From assembly GCA_015227615.1 (NCBI GenBank), contig JAALGZ010000040.1, positions 1-64,000 on the forward strand: a DNA stretch of 64,000 bases. Reading direction: 5' to 3'. Numbering within the stretch: position 1 is the stretch's first letter; every line of letters begins with the position of its first letter. A program made the translations under genes and the position numbers. The notes beneath the pieces were generated by a model. The model saw only the letters and a program-made list of their open reading frames with translations, was not told the origin of the DNA and made no database searches. Positions 1 to 10,092 of this stretch are shown in pieces. Origin of the DNA: Labyrinthula sp. Ha. Its lineage: Eukaryota > Sar > Bigyra > Labyrinthulida > Labyrinthulaceae.

Positions 1-227
1 GCTACGTAAGCAACGAGCAGAGCAGACAAAGTAAGAGAGATAATGGCGAAAACATGGGATACGTACACAAAATAAATGGACCATAATAAAGATAATACTG
101 TAAATAGTTTAGTTCCTTGGTTGACAATTACAGCAAACTGGCGAGCTTTCTCAACGGAGCCTAAAGCCTTCGTCTTCCTCATTCGTGTGATATCCGAAGT
201 CTTAGCGGCGGCATAGTAATGCACCAT
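1..227 (-). CDS. Membrane protein, N-terminal part (runs off the window)
   Basis: An open frame begins with ATG at 227 and continues without a stop through position 1, giving about 75 residues. The first 35 residues are polar and basic (MVHYYAAAKTS, then RMRKTKALGSVEKARQF). They are followed by two closely spaced hydrophobic stretches at about residues 40-57 and 58-75 (LFTVLSLLWSIYFVYV and FAIISLTLSALLVAYV), so this is the start of a multi-pass membrane protein. I do not recognise the family from this part. An internal ATG at 182 is an alternative start. The ATG lies only 17 bp from the divergent ATG of the neighbouring tRNA phosphotransferase gene, so the two must share promoter DNA or overlap in their 5' leaders. 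Confidence 0.6.
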   Translation of the reverse strand, partial: MVHYYAAAKTSDITRMRKTKALGSVEKARQFAVIVNQGTKLFTVLSLLWSIYFVYVSHVFAIISLTLSALLVAYV

Positions 228-244
228 TGTGATTGCTGATACAA

Positions 245-913
245 ATGAAAAAGATTGAAAGACTTTCGCGACAGTTGTCCAAGATCCTACGACATTCAGC
301 TATTTCTGAAGGATTAACTATAGGGAATGATGGATTTGTTTCTATTCCAGATTTGCTTTCACTTTCAAAGTTAAAAAATCATACTTTCAACGATCTCATT
401 CAGGTAACACTTGAAAATAATAAGAATCGATATGCAGTGCAAAAGGGCGAGGTAATATTATCAAGAGAAGAGCTAGAAACACTTCTCAAGCAAAACAACC
501 CAAGTGCAGAAGAATTTTATATTAGGGCTAATCAAGGCCATTCCATAAAGTCCATAAACCCGGAACTCCTTTTGACACCTATCATTTCTGCCAACCAAAT
601 CACTGCATGTATTCATGGAACATATGAAGACAAGTGGAACTTAATAAAAAAAACTGGTCTATCGAGAATGAATAGAAATAACATTCACTTTTCCGAGCAC
701 CTGCCTGGAAACTCTGTAAGGCAAACAACTGGAATCAGAAAATCCGCTACCGTGTATATCTATATAAATCTTCAGAAAGCCTTTGAAGATGGTATTCTCT
801 TCTATAAATCTGCAAATGGAGTTATTCTATCCTCTGGAATTGACGGATATCTGCCCACAAAATATTTTCTTCAAGTTATCCAAAAATCAACTGGTAATAA
901 ACTTGAGTTTTAG
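245..913 (+). CDS. TPT1: tRNA 2'-phosphotransferase (Tpt1/KptA family)
   Basis: A 222-residue protein of the size of the family. In eukaryotes Tpt1 removes the 2'-phosphate left at the splice junction of ligated tRNA, transferring it to NAD+. Family landmarks: LSKILRH at residues 11-17, RANQGHS at 94-100, HGTY at 124-127, GLSRMNRNNIHFS at 138-150, and NGVILSSGIDGYLPTKYF near the C-terminus. The Arg and His residues in these motifs correspond to the conserved catalytic/NAD-binding set. The start is ATG 245: the frame continues upstream only to non-ATG codons, and family members begin just before the L-S-x-x-L-S motif. The stop at 911-913 is 5 nt from the stop of convergent TRM61, so the 3' UTRs must overlap. 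Both flanking genes with known roles act in tRNA maturation. Confidence 0.93.
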   Translation: MKKIERLSRQLSKILRHSAISEGLTIGNDGFVSIPDLLSLSKLKNHTFNDLIQVTLENNKNRYAVQKGEVILSREELETLLKQNNPSAEEFYIRANQGHSIKSINPELLLTPIISANQITACIHGTYEDKWNLIKKTGLSRMNRNNIHFSEHLPGNSVRQTTGIRKSATVYIYINLQKAFEDGILFYKSANGVILSSGIDGYLPTKYFLQVIQKSTGNKLEF

Positions 914-918
914 ACCGA

Positions 919-1812
919 CTATAGAGTAGCAAAAGTCAAGTATCCAGTGTGTCCAGCGATATCTATGAAAGGTCTTGTACCCACGGATGCCGTAACAACT
1001 TTTCCTTTTTGCTTTTTTTCCTCCTCATTAAGAAAACATTTCGGAGTCGGATAAAATATCTTTTGCTGCGTATATTCTCTTTGAATACACTCATAAGTTT
1101 CTATATCATAAAAACCTTCCTCTTCTAATTTCTTACACGTTTCTTGTACTTGTTCAATACATGGACTAAAGGAGCAAACTCTCCCATTACCTTTCAAGCA
1201 TTCCTTAACCTTTATAATCGCTTCCCAGGGATTGGGTAAATCTAAAAACACAGCATCATAAAACATAACTTTCTCCCCTTTGAACCCTTTTTCTATCACA
1301 TCCCTACATTCAACATTCACCACTGACTTGTATCCGTTAGCAACTATATCATCAACGGCTAGTTTTGCTCTTTGGGGATTAAACTCAAAAGTATTTAAAA
1401 TTCCAGCTGGTTGAATAATTCGGGCGATTGAGTGAGTTAGCGAAGTTGATCCAGTACCGCTTTCAGCAACAAGAGATCCAGGTTTGAGACCCAGAAGTGA
1501 AATGATTAGACTGCAATCTGCAGAATATAATATTTGAGTTCTATGAGGCAGAGATACTGTCCAGAGTTCAGGTGTGAAAGGAAGGATGAAGACGAAGGTG
1601 TCTTGCAGCTTTCTTTTCTTGTTTTTGTTTTGTTTAGCTTTGTTTATGATTGGATAGACTCTTGTTCCATAAGGCTTTCCAATAATATCTGAATGAAGAA
1701 AAGTCCCAAACTTGATAGTGAACTTTTCGTTCTGCTTAGCTATGAAATAATATGGCTTGTTCTTGTTCCCCAACCATGCAAAACAAGCATCTTTTTCTTG
1801 AACTATCTTCAT
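919..1812 (-). CDS. TRM61: tRNA (adenine-58-N1) methyltransferase catalytic subunit
   Basis: 297 residues starting at ATG 1812. Trm61 binds S-adenosylmethionine and, with Trm6, makes m1A58 in the T-loop of tRNA. Visible landmarks: SLPHRTQILYSAD at residues 87-99 (family signature LPHRTQ), the SAM-binding loop ESGTGSTSLTH at 117-127, an acidic residue in FEFNPQRA (about 142-149), and the catalytic-region motif FLDLPNPW at 189-196. The C-terminal part carries FSPCIEQVQ and a CxQREY-type strand typical of the family. No intron is needed. No separate Trm6 partner is present in the window. Convergent with the tRNA phosphotransferase with a 5-nt gap. Confidence 0.95.
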   Translation of the reverse strand: MKIVQEKDACFAWLGNKNKPYYFIAKQNEKFTIKFGTFLHSDIIGKPYGTRVYPIINKAKQNKNKKRKLQDTFVFILPFTPELWTVSLPHRTQILYSADCSLIISLLGLKPGSLVAESGTGSTSLTHSIARIIQPAGILNTFEFNPQRAKLAVDDIVANGYKSVVNVECRDVIEKGFKGEKVMFYDAVFLDLPNPWEAIIKVKECLKGNGRVCSFSPCIEQVQETCKKLEEEGFYDIETYECIQREYTQQKIFYPTPKCFLNEEEKKQKGKVVTASVGTRPFIDIAGHTGYLTFATL

Positions 1813-1879
1813 TTGACTGCATTGCGAGTTGCAAGTATTTTGGGTAAAGTCTTAAAAATGAAATAACCAGCATTGAAAC

Positions 1880-2291
1880 ATGTTAATCGAATTTGGACTA
1901 CTGTTACTTATGCAAGTTAGCTCGGAAAGATATTACACCTTCTCAGAGAAAACATAAACGAGTTTGTCTTAGCGAATTACTAAAAAAATTATTTTCCCAA
2001 GAACTTGGTTTGATGAGGATTTACTGCTTTGATGTTCCTTCTAGAGAGAGAAACATTTTGAATACAGCTGTGAGAGTAGAGTACAAAGGTAACATATATT
2101 TTCAAAAACATAGAGCAATGAATATATTAGTTCTTATAAAAAGTAAATATTCCCAGAAATGGTGCGAGCTAGTGCTTAAGAATTGCAATCTCTGTAAAGA
2201 CTTGCTCGGTTTGTTGTCTCTCACCAAGCTCAAGTTAAGATTTTCAACAGGTCTCTCTTTCCAGTGTCCCTTTGATAAACAAAATATATAA
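1880..2291 (+). pseudogene. Small C2HC zinc-finger protein, apparently frameshifted near its start
   Basis: An open frame from 1887 to the TAA at 2289-2291 encodes about 132 residues, which is long for chance in such AT-rich DNA. It begins with a C2HC finger (CYLC, 12 residues, then HKRVC) and has further Cys pairs (CNLC) and FQCPFDK near the end. No ATG lies in frame upstream of the finger. The nearest ATG, at 1880, is one base out of frame, and loss of a single T from the run at 1892-1894 would join them. Either this is a recent frameshift, an assembly error in a short T run, or translation starts at the internal Met (codon 41) without the finger. Function unknown. The spacing of the finger is the same as that at the C-terminus of the ZRANB3-like protein at 35.6 kb. 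Confidence 0.4.
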
Positions 2292-5016
2292 ACTAAGTAT
2301 TTTCTTATATCTTTTTTTTATTTTAATCATACAGTTTCACCACAGGTAAACCTGTGATCTTTCTCTATCACGTGCTTTAACTACACCTACGTTGCTTTTG
2401 TATATCTCGTTAGACTTCAAATTAGCTATGGAGTCCTTCCAAATCAAAATAAAACTTTCAGAAATTAAATTAAAAACCGGGTAAGTTAGTTTAAATATTG
2501 ATTCATTGCTTATGCGTTGCATTTATAGGATTTGCGCTGTTCTGTTACTCATATGATATAGATTATCCCTGCTTGAATTAATGGCACTACTCAAAGGAAA
2601 TCCAGGTTTTTGACTGGAAGACATATATTGCTATTTTTGAAAAAGTAGTAGAATTCTTACTCAAACTTAACAAACGCTCCAAAAAAAAGGTTAGATTACC
2701 AAGACAGAAGGGGGAAACGAAATGAGATACAGTGCAATGAGAAAATTCTAGACTCCGTAAGAATATGGTAGCTTAAAATAACAACACATACTGGCATCAT
2801 TTGAAGTCCATGCACTATTTAATTTTGCTAAGATTATAGGCGATTATGCACTTACTCGTCACAGCATTCAATTTAAGAGGCGCCCTTCAGCTCTATTCGG
2901 TAGTAGAAGGCATGTCACAAGGTTCACAATGAGTATTTCTTACTAGGCAACATTAATCCTTAATTATTCGAGTCAAACTCGTACCATTTTTCTTCTAGAT
3001 TTAGTTAGTAATGATTCTATGGACAAGTATTATTATTACATAGTGTGTATGAGCTCGGTATTTTCTAGATTTTTCTACCAGGTATATAAAGAGAAAATAG
3101 AAAAAGTTGTTGAGTTGAAATTCAAAGAGTTAAAACGGATCTTTAAAGGAAATGGCGGTATGTTGGAGCACCATTTTAGTAGCCATTTACATTTGGATTT
3201 ATAGTGGGTATCCTATGTTTTTCTTATGTAAAACCTAGCGTTTTTTAAAAATATACGACAAATTCTACCCGAGGTTGTATTGACGAGTATCTAGTCTAGT
3301 GGGTTAACATATATATGTCGCACCATGGTGGCCGCTCTATTAAGATGTCTGAGGTATTAGACAAAAAGAAGCTCCAAAACTTTGTCAAGACTTAAACTAG
3401 ATATCAGAGTGTAACTAAATAACTTATCACCTTGGGGTTTTAGGTAATGCCTTGTTTACACTAGAGGATATAATTTTGTTTCTATTCTTGATCTGTGTAT
3501 CTATTCAGTCATGTGTTGATTTCCCCCTCAGTTAGCGTTGTTGACTTCTTTCCATGTGCCAAAAAACTTGATTATATTCAGAATTTTGATTTTTTCTGGA
3601 GTGGCCTACCGAGTTATTATGGGTAAAGTTTGGTCTTTCTATTGTAACAGATATCTTAAGACATATATGTGAAGAAGCTTCCGGTTGCTACAGTTGAGAT
3701 GGAGTATATGCTTGTATTGCCTTCTGGAGTTTGAGTGGTTTGTACAAAACGAATTTACTTGTTCTTGTTTCATAACATTTGTGTTTATTGGTGTATTACT
3801 TAGTTAGTTTTAAACCGTGAATTTTCCTTTTGCCATTGAGAACCCTTCTCAATTGCACTTTAATAATACATTTTAGTTTCATAGATTCAAAAATTTAATG
3901 CATTTTTTTTTATTAAGAGACACCCTCAAGTCATCATAATACATACTTTGGATAATAAAATAGCAAAATACAGAAGGGTTATTTCTCTTTTATGTCTGTA
4001 TTTTGAGAGTGAAAGGTATTGTGTCCTGTGAGGAAATGTCCCAATGGCTACCTTTTTCAGTAGAAGCTTGTAATTTTGAAAATCATAGAAAATTTAACAG
4101 AACCAAGTTCCTTTAAGTTTTTAGGAAAACTAAGCAATTCTTGGAAATACTACTAGCTTCATGTTTTTACACGAATAATTTAGCTACAAACTGTCTGACC
4201 TGAGCCAAGACAAACTCCACAAATATTTTTATATAAGTTCCTAGTCGCAGCAATGAATCTCGCGCATCTATGCTACTTCCAAAATATTTGTATTCTGAAA
4301 TGAATGGTTACCAAATTAAATATGGAATAAAAATCCATACTGTACTACATCATCTAATTGCATAAAGTTAATTTCTGACGAATATTAACAATTTCATGGA
4401 TTCCATCCTCAATTTTGAATTGCACTAGTAAAATACCAGTACATGTTAATCACTGAGATAAGAGAGCAAGGACATTGATTGCATTTGGTTCAATGGATTT
4501 CTACGTTAAAATTACAGATGCAGTATTACATATTCATTGAAGAAAGAAATTCACTTAATTTTTTCACGGTTTGAATTCGAGTTGAAGGAAATTGAAAATG
4601 CACAATTTCTTGCAATTAAACTCAAATGTCCGGTTAAGTTATATTCTTTTAAATCATTAAGATAAAATTTTATATAAATAATAAAATTGACATTGGTATT
4701 CAACAATAAGAGCCAACCAGATATATAATGAATATAGAGCTAGACACAAACAAAGAGTTTTATTTATAAAACTGTACCTTTCCCGTTATATTTAAGACCT
4801 TCAAATGAGTCGAAAGAGGTATGGCCTAGGAGTAAGATTAAAATATTTTTATGAAAACTAAAACCGATACGTTTGCTAAAAAGATATTCTGCACCAGAAT
4901 AGAATGTACTTAGCAAAAAGGAATATGTTATATCTTTCCGGCCTTCTATAAGAGCACAGATAAAAATTTGCATTAGGTGACAGCGCTATAACAATTCGGT
5001 ATATCAATACGATGTA
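2292..5016. other. Gene-poor spacer
   Basis: AT-rich DNA with stops in all frames. The longest frames (about 60-70 codons at 3019-3204 and 4764-4973) are of chance length and show no family motif. I see no RNA gene or repeat here. Confidence 0.6.
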
Positions 5017-5083
5017 AGGTTGACTATTGCTATAGCAGTGGTTAATAGGGATCGGAATTTATTTATGGATAAGTTATCAAAGG
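5017..5083 (+). repeat. Left terminal inverted repeat of the MULE, outer block
   Basis: Matches the reverse complement of 8553-8615 imperfectly: the AGGTT start, ATAGC, then TAGGGATC and a GATAA-TTATCAA stretch align in order with scattered mismatches. Confidence 0.6.
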
Positions 5084-5455
5084 TAATCACCCATATCTTC
5101 ACAATGAAGATTATTAATACTGAAAATACCATTTTGATTGATTGTTGATAATTAATAGAATAAAAATGGAAAGCTGGACTACATAGCCAATAATTTGTGT
5201 TTTATATTCACACTGTAGGGAAATCTATAAAAGTTAAAATATTGCTAGTAAATAGTCAGGGAATATAGTACAGCTGGGTTACCTGGATCTTTGTTTTGAC
5301 GCGCTTCATAGGGCACAAGAATTAAACCATAATTCTTATAGACATTTGAGACATGGTCATTTGGTACAATGTTGTATTCATGACCGATTGCTTATCGTTT
5401 ATCAATCAAAATGATTTGGAAACTATCAGAATTAATCAACAACAAAAATATTGGC
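5084..5455. mobile_element. Insertion of about 370 bp splitting the left terminal repeat of the MULE
   Basis: This stretch interrupts sequence that is contiguous in the right terminal repeat. It contains its own inverted pair: ATTTTGATTGAT at about 5131-5142 faces its reverse complement at about 5402-5413, with flanking GATAA and AAT blocks also mirrored. It has no coding capacity. It resembles a small non-autonomous element (MITE-like), but I see no clear target duplication, so the exact boundaries and class are uncertain. Confidence 0.4.
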
Positions 5456-5500
5456 AAAATTTCGGCTTATGTTTTTTTAACTCCGGAGTCAGATACTCCT
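5456..5500 (+). repeat. Left terminal inverted repeat of the MULE, inner block
   Basis: Strong inverted match to 8508-8553. The core GGAGTCAGATACTCCT is nearly identical on both sides, preceded by a T-run and an AAATTT-GG block. Confidence 0.8.
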
Positions 5501-5639
5501 AAATCTCATTTGCCGAATTTTTAATTGCCCAAAAATTTTTTTTGAAAAAAACAAACCAATAAAATCAAGATAAAAAATTTCAAATCATAACAGTTGCATG
5601 ATTAAACACAAAACAGGACAAAGCTAGTAGCCTGAAAAC

Positions 5640-5735
5640 ACAATAATTTACAAGATTTTACAAGAATTAACAAGAGTTTATAAGATTTAACAAGATTTAA
5701 AACATTTTACAAGATTAAAAAATATTTAACAAAAT
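5640..5735 (+). repeat. Short degenerate tandem array, unit about 12-13 bp (ACAAGATTT)
   Basis: Roughly seven or eight degenerate copies of an ACAAGATTT(T/A)A unit follow each other inside the MULE. Confidence 0.6.
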
Positions 5736-5880
5736 TGAGTGCAAGAAGCGAGTTAGTAAACGCATAAGGTAAATATTGAATAATATTTAGTGCTGCTCAG
5801 AGGGTTGAAAACACAGATTTTACTCGAGCCAAAATTCAGGGTTCAGGATTATTCAAAGTAAAAGGGAGGGGTTAAACATT

Positions 5881-6245
5881 AATATTAAAAAAAACAAGTT
5901 CAAGAAACTATATTTTAAGAAATCAAGTTCAAGAATTTATATTTCAAATAAAAAGGGAGGGGGGGTTTGGGTTCAGGGATTTATATTTCAAAAAAAGGGA
6001 GAGGGGTTTGGGTTCAAGGATTTATATTTCAAAAAAAAAGGGAGAGGGGTTTGGGTTCAGGGATTTATATTTCAAAAAAAGGGAGAGGGGTTTGGGTTCA
6101 AGGATTTATATTTCAACAAAAAGTTCAAGTGTTCAAGGATTCATATTTCAAAAACAAGTTCAAGTGTTCAAGGATTTATATTTCAAAGAAAAAGTTCAAG
6201 AGTTCAAGCATTCATGTTTAAAGAAAACAAGTTCAAGTGTTCTAG
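5881..6245 (+). repeat. Minisatellite inside the MULE, unit about 31-41 bp
   Basis: About ten tandem units share GTTCAAGGATTTATATTTCA followed by an A-rich linker. Four central units carry an extra GGGAGAGGGGTTTGG block (about 41 bp period); the outer units lack it (about 31 bp period). The G-rich and non-G-rich unit types suggest local expansion of one variant. The frames open across it are consequences of the periodicity, not genes. Confidence 0.9.
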
Positions 6246-6251
6246 AACAGG

Positions 6252-8531
6252 TCACTCATCTGTGAGAAATGTCAGTTGAGAAAAGTCAAGCGGTGACACA
6301 GATTTTTCTTCCTTCCCCTTCCTTCTTTTGACCCTCTCCCTTGGCGATTCAAACCTGATCCCACTTTCTTCCAAAACTTCATCCAAATCCCCAAAGTCTC
6401 CATCTGGGTTCTCCCTGAGCTCAGCGGTCATCTTTAAGACTGCTGCGTAGCTCTTCTTCCAGCCCTCGTTGCTGCTTTTTGCCTCTTCACAGAGCGCTTT
6501 GCATGCAGTGAGGAGCTTGGAATATTTAGCTTCCGGCTTTCTTGGGATGTAAGCTGCGTTCACAGGTGGAACTCTCACCTTGAACTCAAAACACCCACGT
6601 GGCCCATCAACTTTTCGCCCATCTCCCTTAATGCTTGCTTGAACAGAGGGTGCTCATAATACCTCCACTTCTCTGGAAGATGATCTATGTACATGCATTG
6701 GATCCTTTTGCGACCACAATACAGCGCATAGTGAGGACATGAAAAACGTTGGTTGGTCCAAGTTTTACAAGTACATGATAAAGTTTTGCCCCTTCTCTTT
6801 CAACAACCTCCAACACATATTTCATCTTTACTCTCATGTTTGAATCACTGACAATGAACTTTCTTGAACTCAACTCTTCAACAATCCAACACGCTCCCAT
6901 CAACTTCAACTCTTTTGTAAACATTTCATCAGCTTCCTTTGAAAAATCTTTATCCTCCCCAATCAGATCCTTAATCTTTTTCAAAGTTCTCTCCATGTAC
7001 TCATCCACATTATTGTCGTTGTGAGTGACAACTTCATCAAGTGTCCGTGTTTTAAGAGAACTTTTTAAAGAACCATTCCCTTTAATTGCTGAGTGAAATG
7101 ATTTAACCCTCTGAGTAGCGCTGTATGAGAACGTTTGAGCTTTGTTTGCCATCTCCCAACACACTTTGTTTTTGTTTTTCTTAATTTTTTTAGGGCAACC
7201 TGCTGTGGTTCTTCAGGAAACTGAACCAACATATTTTCAATAAGCTGATCAAGATTTTTCTCTTCTGAAAAGATTCCAGTGAGAACATCCCCCAAGCTGC
7301 TTGTAAATTTCATTTTTTTAATCCCTTTTAGACCAGATGCTGCTGAGTTTAAGGTCGCAAAGAAGTGTTTCCTGCAAAGAACGTGAGATGCCCCTAGTTC
7401 CTCAACAGCTGCTTCCAGTGCTCTACTGCCATCGGTCATGATGACCATCGCATCCTGAAGACCCAGAAGTTTCAGCCCTTTCACAACATCTTTACTGGCC
7501 TCGCTTTCCATCATTGAGCACCCGAAATTTATGGTTGTACGGAAGCAATCGATCCCGCAAGGGAACGTTGTCACCAATCGATATCTGCTCATTTCATGGG
7601 TAGTATCCACTTGGATACTATCCCCGTATACTTTTTTTAATTTATTTTGTAGGCCTTCTTGAAAGCTGACTCCATTTAGAGTAGCTTTGCCTTCCTTGGG
7701 ATAATTCCAAGTCAAACCAAATCTTCCTCCACGTTCTAAGCATCTTTTCCCACACGTAATTAACTTTTTAATATTATTATCTTCGCTAGCGTCAACGCCT
7801 TCTTTAGCTTTTCTCATTATTCGTTTTACTAGTTCTTTGTCAAACAATGTACCTGGAAAATTTCGTTGTAGAGCGACATCTGCCGCTGAAATTCCACTGT
7901 TCGCAACTCCTAAGTGTTGAATCATTTTTAATTCATCTGTTGTAAGCTGTTGTACGCGTTTTTTAATCTTTCCTAGTGCTTTTACCTCATGATTGCAGTG
8001 ATTTTCGTTAATTACGATGAAAATGTACTTAGAAGTTTCAAGATTAAGCTTATTGTTGACTTCAAACGAGCAATTTTCTCTGAACTACCCTTAATTTTGC
8101 CTCTTTTAAGTCTTCTACAGTTCCAACCCCACTTACCAAAGCTGATTGCTTCGTCAAAGTAGTGAGAAGTACAAATTTTCCACTTAAACCGACCACTGGC
8201 AAGTCTACTTATCACTTCCAGCATTTCTTTTGAAGTAGAATAGGTTGCTGCAGTCCATTTTCCTAGTAGTTCTGATTGACTTTGTTGTTCAGGGTCTAGA
8301 GCTTCTGATTGGAGGCTCGTCCCTTTGGTTTCGTCTTTTTGCATAGTTCTTGTTCGTAATTTTGTTTTCAAATTTGCCCAAAATATTTGTGTCTGCCCTC
8401 TTTAAATTTTCTCTAAGTATGGGATTCACAAATTCTGCGCATCGATTATTCAGACGAAGTATGATGAAAACAAATTTTGGGAAATCGATCTGACCAAGGA
8501 GATCGCGAGGAGTATCTGACTCCAGAGTCAA
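6252..8531 (-). pseudogene. MULE transposase, frameshifted
   Basis: Collinear pieces of one transposase in several frames. From the N-terminus: a WRKY-GCM1/FLYWCH-like zinc-binding region (KWGWNCRRLKRG near 8110-8130 and the HCNH ligands near 7990), the MULE catalytic core (IQVDTTH near 7620 with the first Asp, MVIMTDGSRALEAAVEELGA near 7420 with the second), a central helical part (CWEMANKAQTF..TQRVKSFHSAIKG near 7080-7160), a SWIM zinc finger (CTC..CPH near 6720-6770) and a basic C-terminal tail. Frame changes fall near 8040, 7190 (in a run of A), 6795 and 6590, with none of the intron features seen in host genes. The enzyme is therefore dead. Confidence 0.85.
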
Positions 8532-8615
8532 AAAACCGGAGCCCCAAAATTTCTATTGATAAATTATCAATGAATCAAATCTGATCCCTACCTCTCAGCT
8601 ATGCGTTCATAACCT
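8508..8615 (-). repeat. Right terminal inverted repeat of the MULE
   Basis: Continuous copy of the repeat, with the TCTGACTCC core at its inner end and GATCCCTA then AACCT toward its outer end. It matches both left blocks in inverted orientation. Confidence 0.75.
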
Positions 8616-10092
8616 AAAAATAATGAAAATGGTTTTGTTAAACACTCCATATATGCGATGGATACGAAACACGTTTTGCACACTATCAGAACTAGTTATA
8701 CAATTTTTATTTCGACTAGAGTTTGATTCTGCAATATTAAGGCTCTGGAACTCATGTTTGTGCGTTAAGCAGTTGTGGTGCAGGCAATGCACAAAACACC
8801 TTTGCCCTTGAACTAAGAAGGAAGTCAACCCCTGAGCGATAGGAGACTACACAATTAAGGAAACATATGAAAATTTAATTATTGCTTAAATAATGCCCCA
8901 TTCATACCAGTCACAGAAATGGAGCTACATTATATAGCATTACCTCTGTAGTCTTTTGGAACCCCAACCTTGTTCGCATAGGACTTAATTGCAACACGGC
9001 TCTTTACTTTGAATAGACACGAATTATTGTGGGTGGATGGTTAACCATGATTTTTTATTTAAGATATATTTTTGAAACACGATAAATTTTCTCTTTTAAT
9101 AAATATTTTTTACCTTCGACAGGTTGATATAGTTACCTCTGTTTTTTTATTTATTTCGCAAACCGGAATGATTATGCTTGCACATCTATGCTTTGAACCA
9201 AACACTTTAGTTTTAAAAAGTCACTCAATTTACTATAATTTTCTCCACAATCTCGAATAGTTGAAATATTCCGTCTTTTGGTATAAAAAGCTAAACTTAA
9301 ACCATACCTTCTAACTATGAAAATAGGTAAGAGATATCAATTCCAATTCAGAAAAAGCCAAACTATGGTATTTCTTGTCGTGGTGCAACCTTCTTCTTTT
9401 TAATAATAAAAAACACTGATAGAGTATGGTATTTTTTTTCATGTTACAGTTTTTACTACCAATTTTTTGGAAAACTATAGATCATATTGAGTCATTTTGG
9501 AAGTAGCGTTAAGGTTTTGTACTAACAATATCTACGAGAGTTAAGAGTTGTATTGGGTGGCACATACCTCATAGGTGGATAATTACGAGTACTTAATGCT
9601 CAGCAGTAAACGAACAAGAGAATCATATTTCATAAGCAAAGGTTGTAGATCATTTGGCGTTCATCTTTACCTATTTCGAATACCGGTTTCACCTTTCTGG
9701 AGCAAAGAAATCAGAGTATCTTACATCAGAGGAACACAAGACTTGCAGCAAGAATCGCTGCAGCATGTATCTTATTTTATTGAAAAAAGTTTAAGTGATG
9801 TTATGGTTTATTGTATTTTTTCTCTTATTTTATAGAGTTGAGAATAGTTGCAAAGTTTTTCACTTATTCTAGCTTTCATGGAAAGATATATTGTGTGTTA
9901 ATGTATTACAAGTTTTTCTAGAGAAATTCTATATTTTTGTTTCAAAAAAAATCAAACAGCATTATACTCGGTTGAGATATTTATGCTATCTTGAACAGTT
10001 TTCATATCTGAACAGTTGTTTATCTATCTTGCCCTTACTTTTTCTTTCGATATATGTGCAATTTAATTATCTATGAGGGTTTGCACCACTGA
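8616..10092. other. Gene-poor spacer
   Basis: No gene recognised. A frame at 9575-9835 (about 86 codons, no ATG at its start) has no recognisable motif and is near chance length. Confidence 0.5.

Larger units (their letters stand above)
5017..8615 (-). mobile_element. Mutator-like DNA transposon (MULE), decayed
   Basis: A MULE-type transposase remnant is flanked by long imperfect terminal inverted repeats. The right repeat is continuous at 8508-8615. Its counterpart on the left is in two blocks, 5017-5083 (around AGGGATC) and 5456-5500 (around ACTCCGGAGTCAGATACTCC), separated by about 370 bp that has no partner on the right. Terminal repeats of about 110 bp are typical of MULEs. I could not recognise a clean 8-11 bp target-site duplication. 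The element carries a minisatellite between its left end and the transposase remnant. It is a plain DNA transposon, transcribed leftward. Confidence 0.8.

Noticed and set aside
233-244. Upstream extension of the tRNA phosphotransferase frame
   Set aside because: The frame opens at a TTG; the first ATG is at 245 and fits family N-termini. The same applies to the frames opening at 13738 (TTG), 13434 (GTG), 42691 (GTG), 53886 (TTG) and 32596 (TTG).
5967-6265. Two overlapping 84-85 codon frames
   Set aside because: They are periodic translations of the minisatellite and have no gene character.
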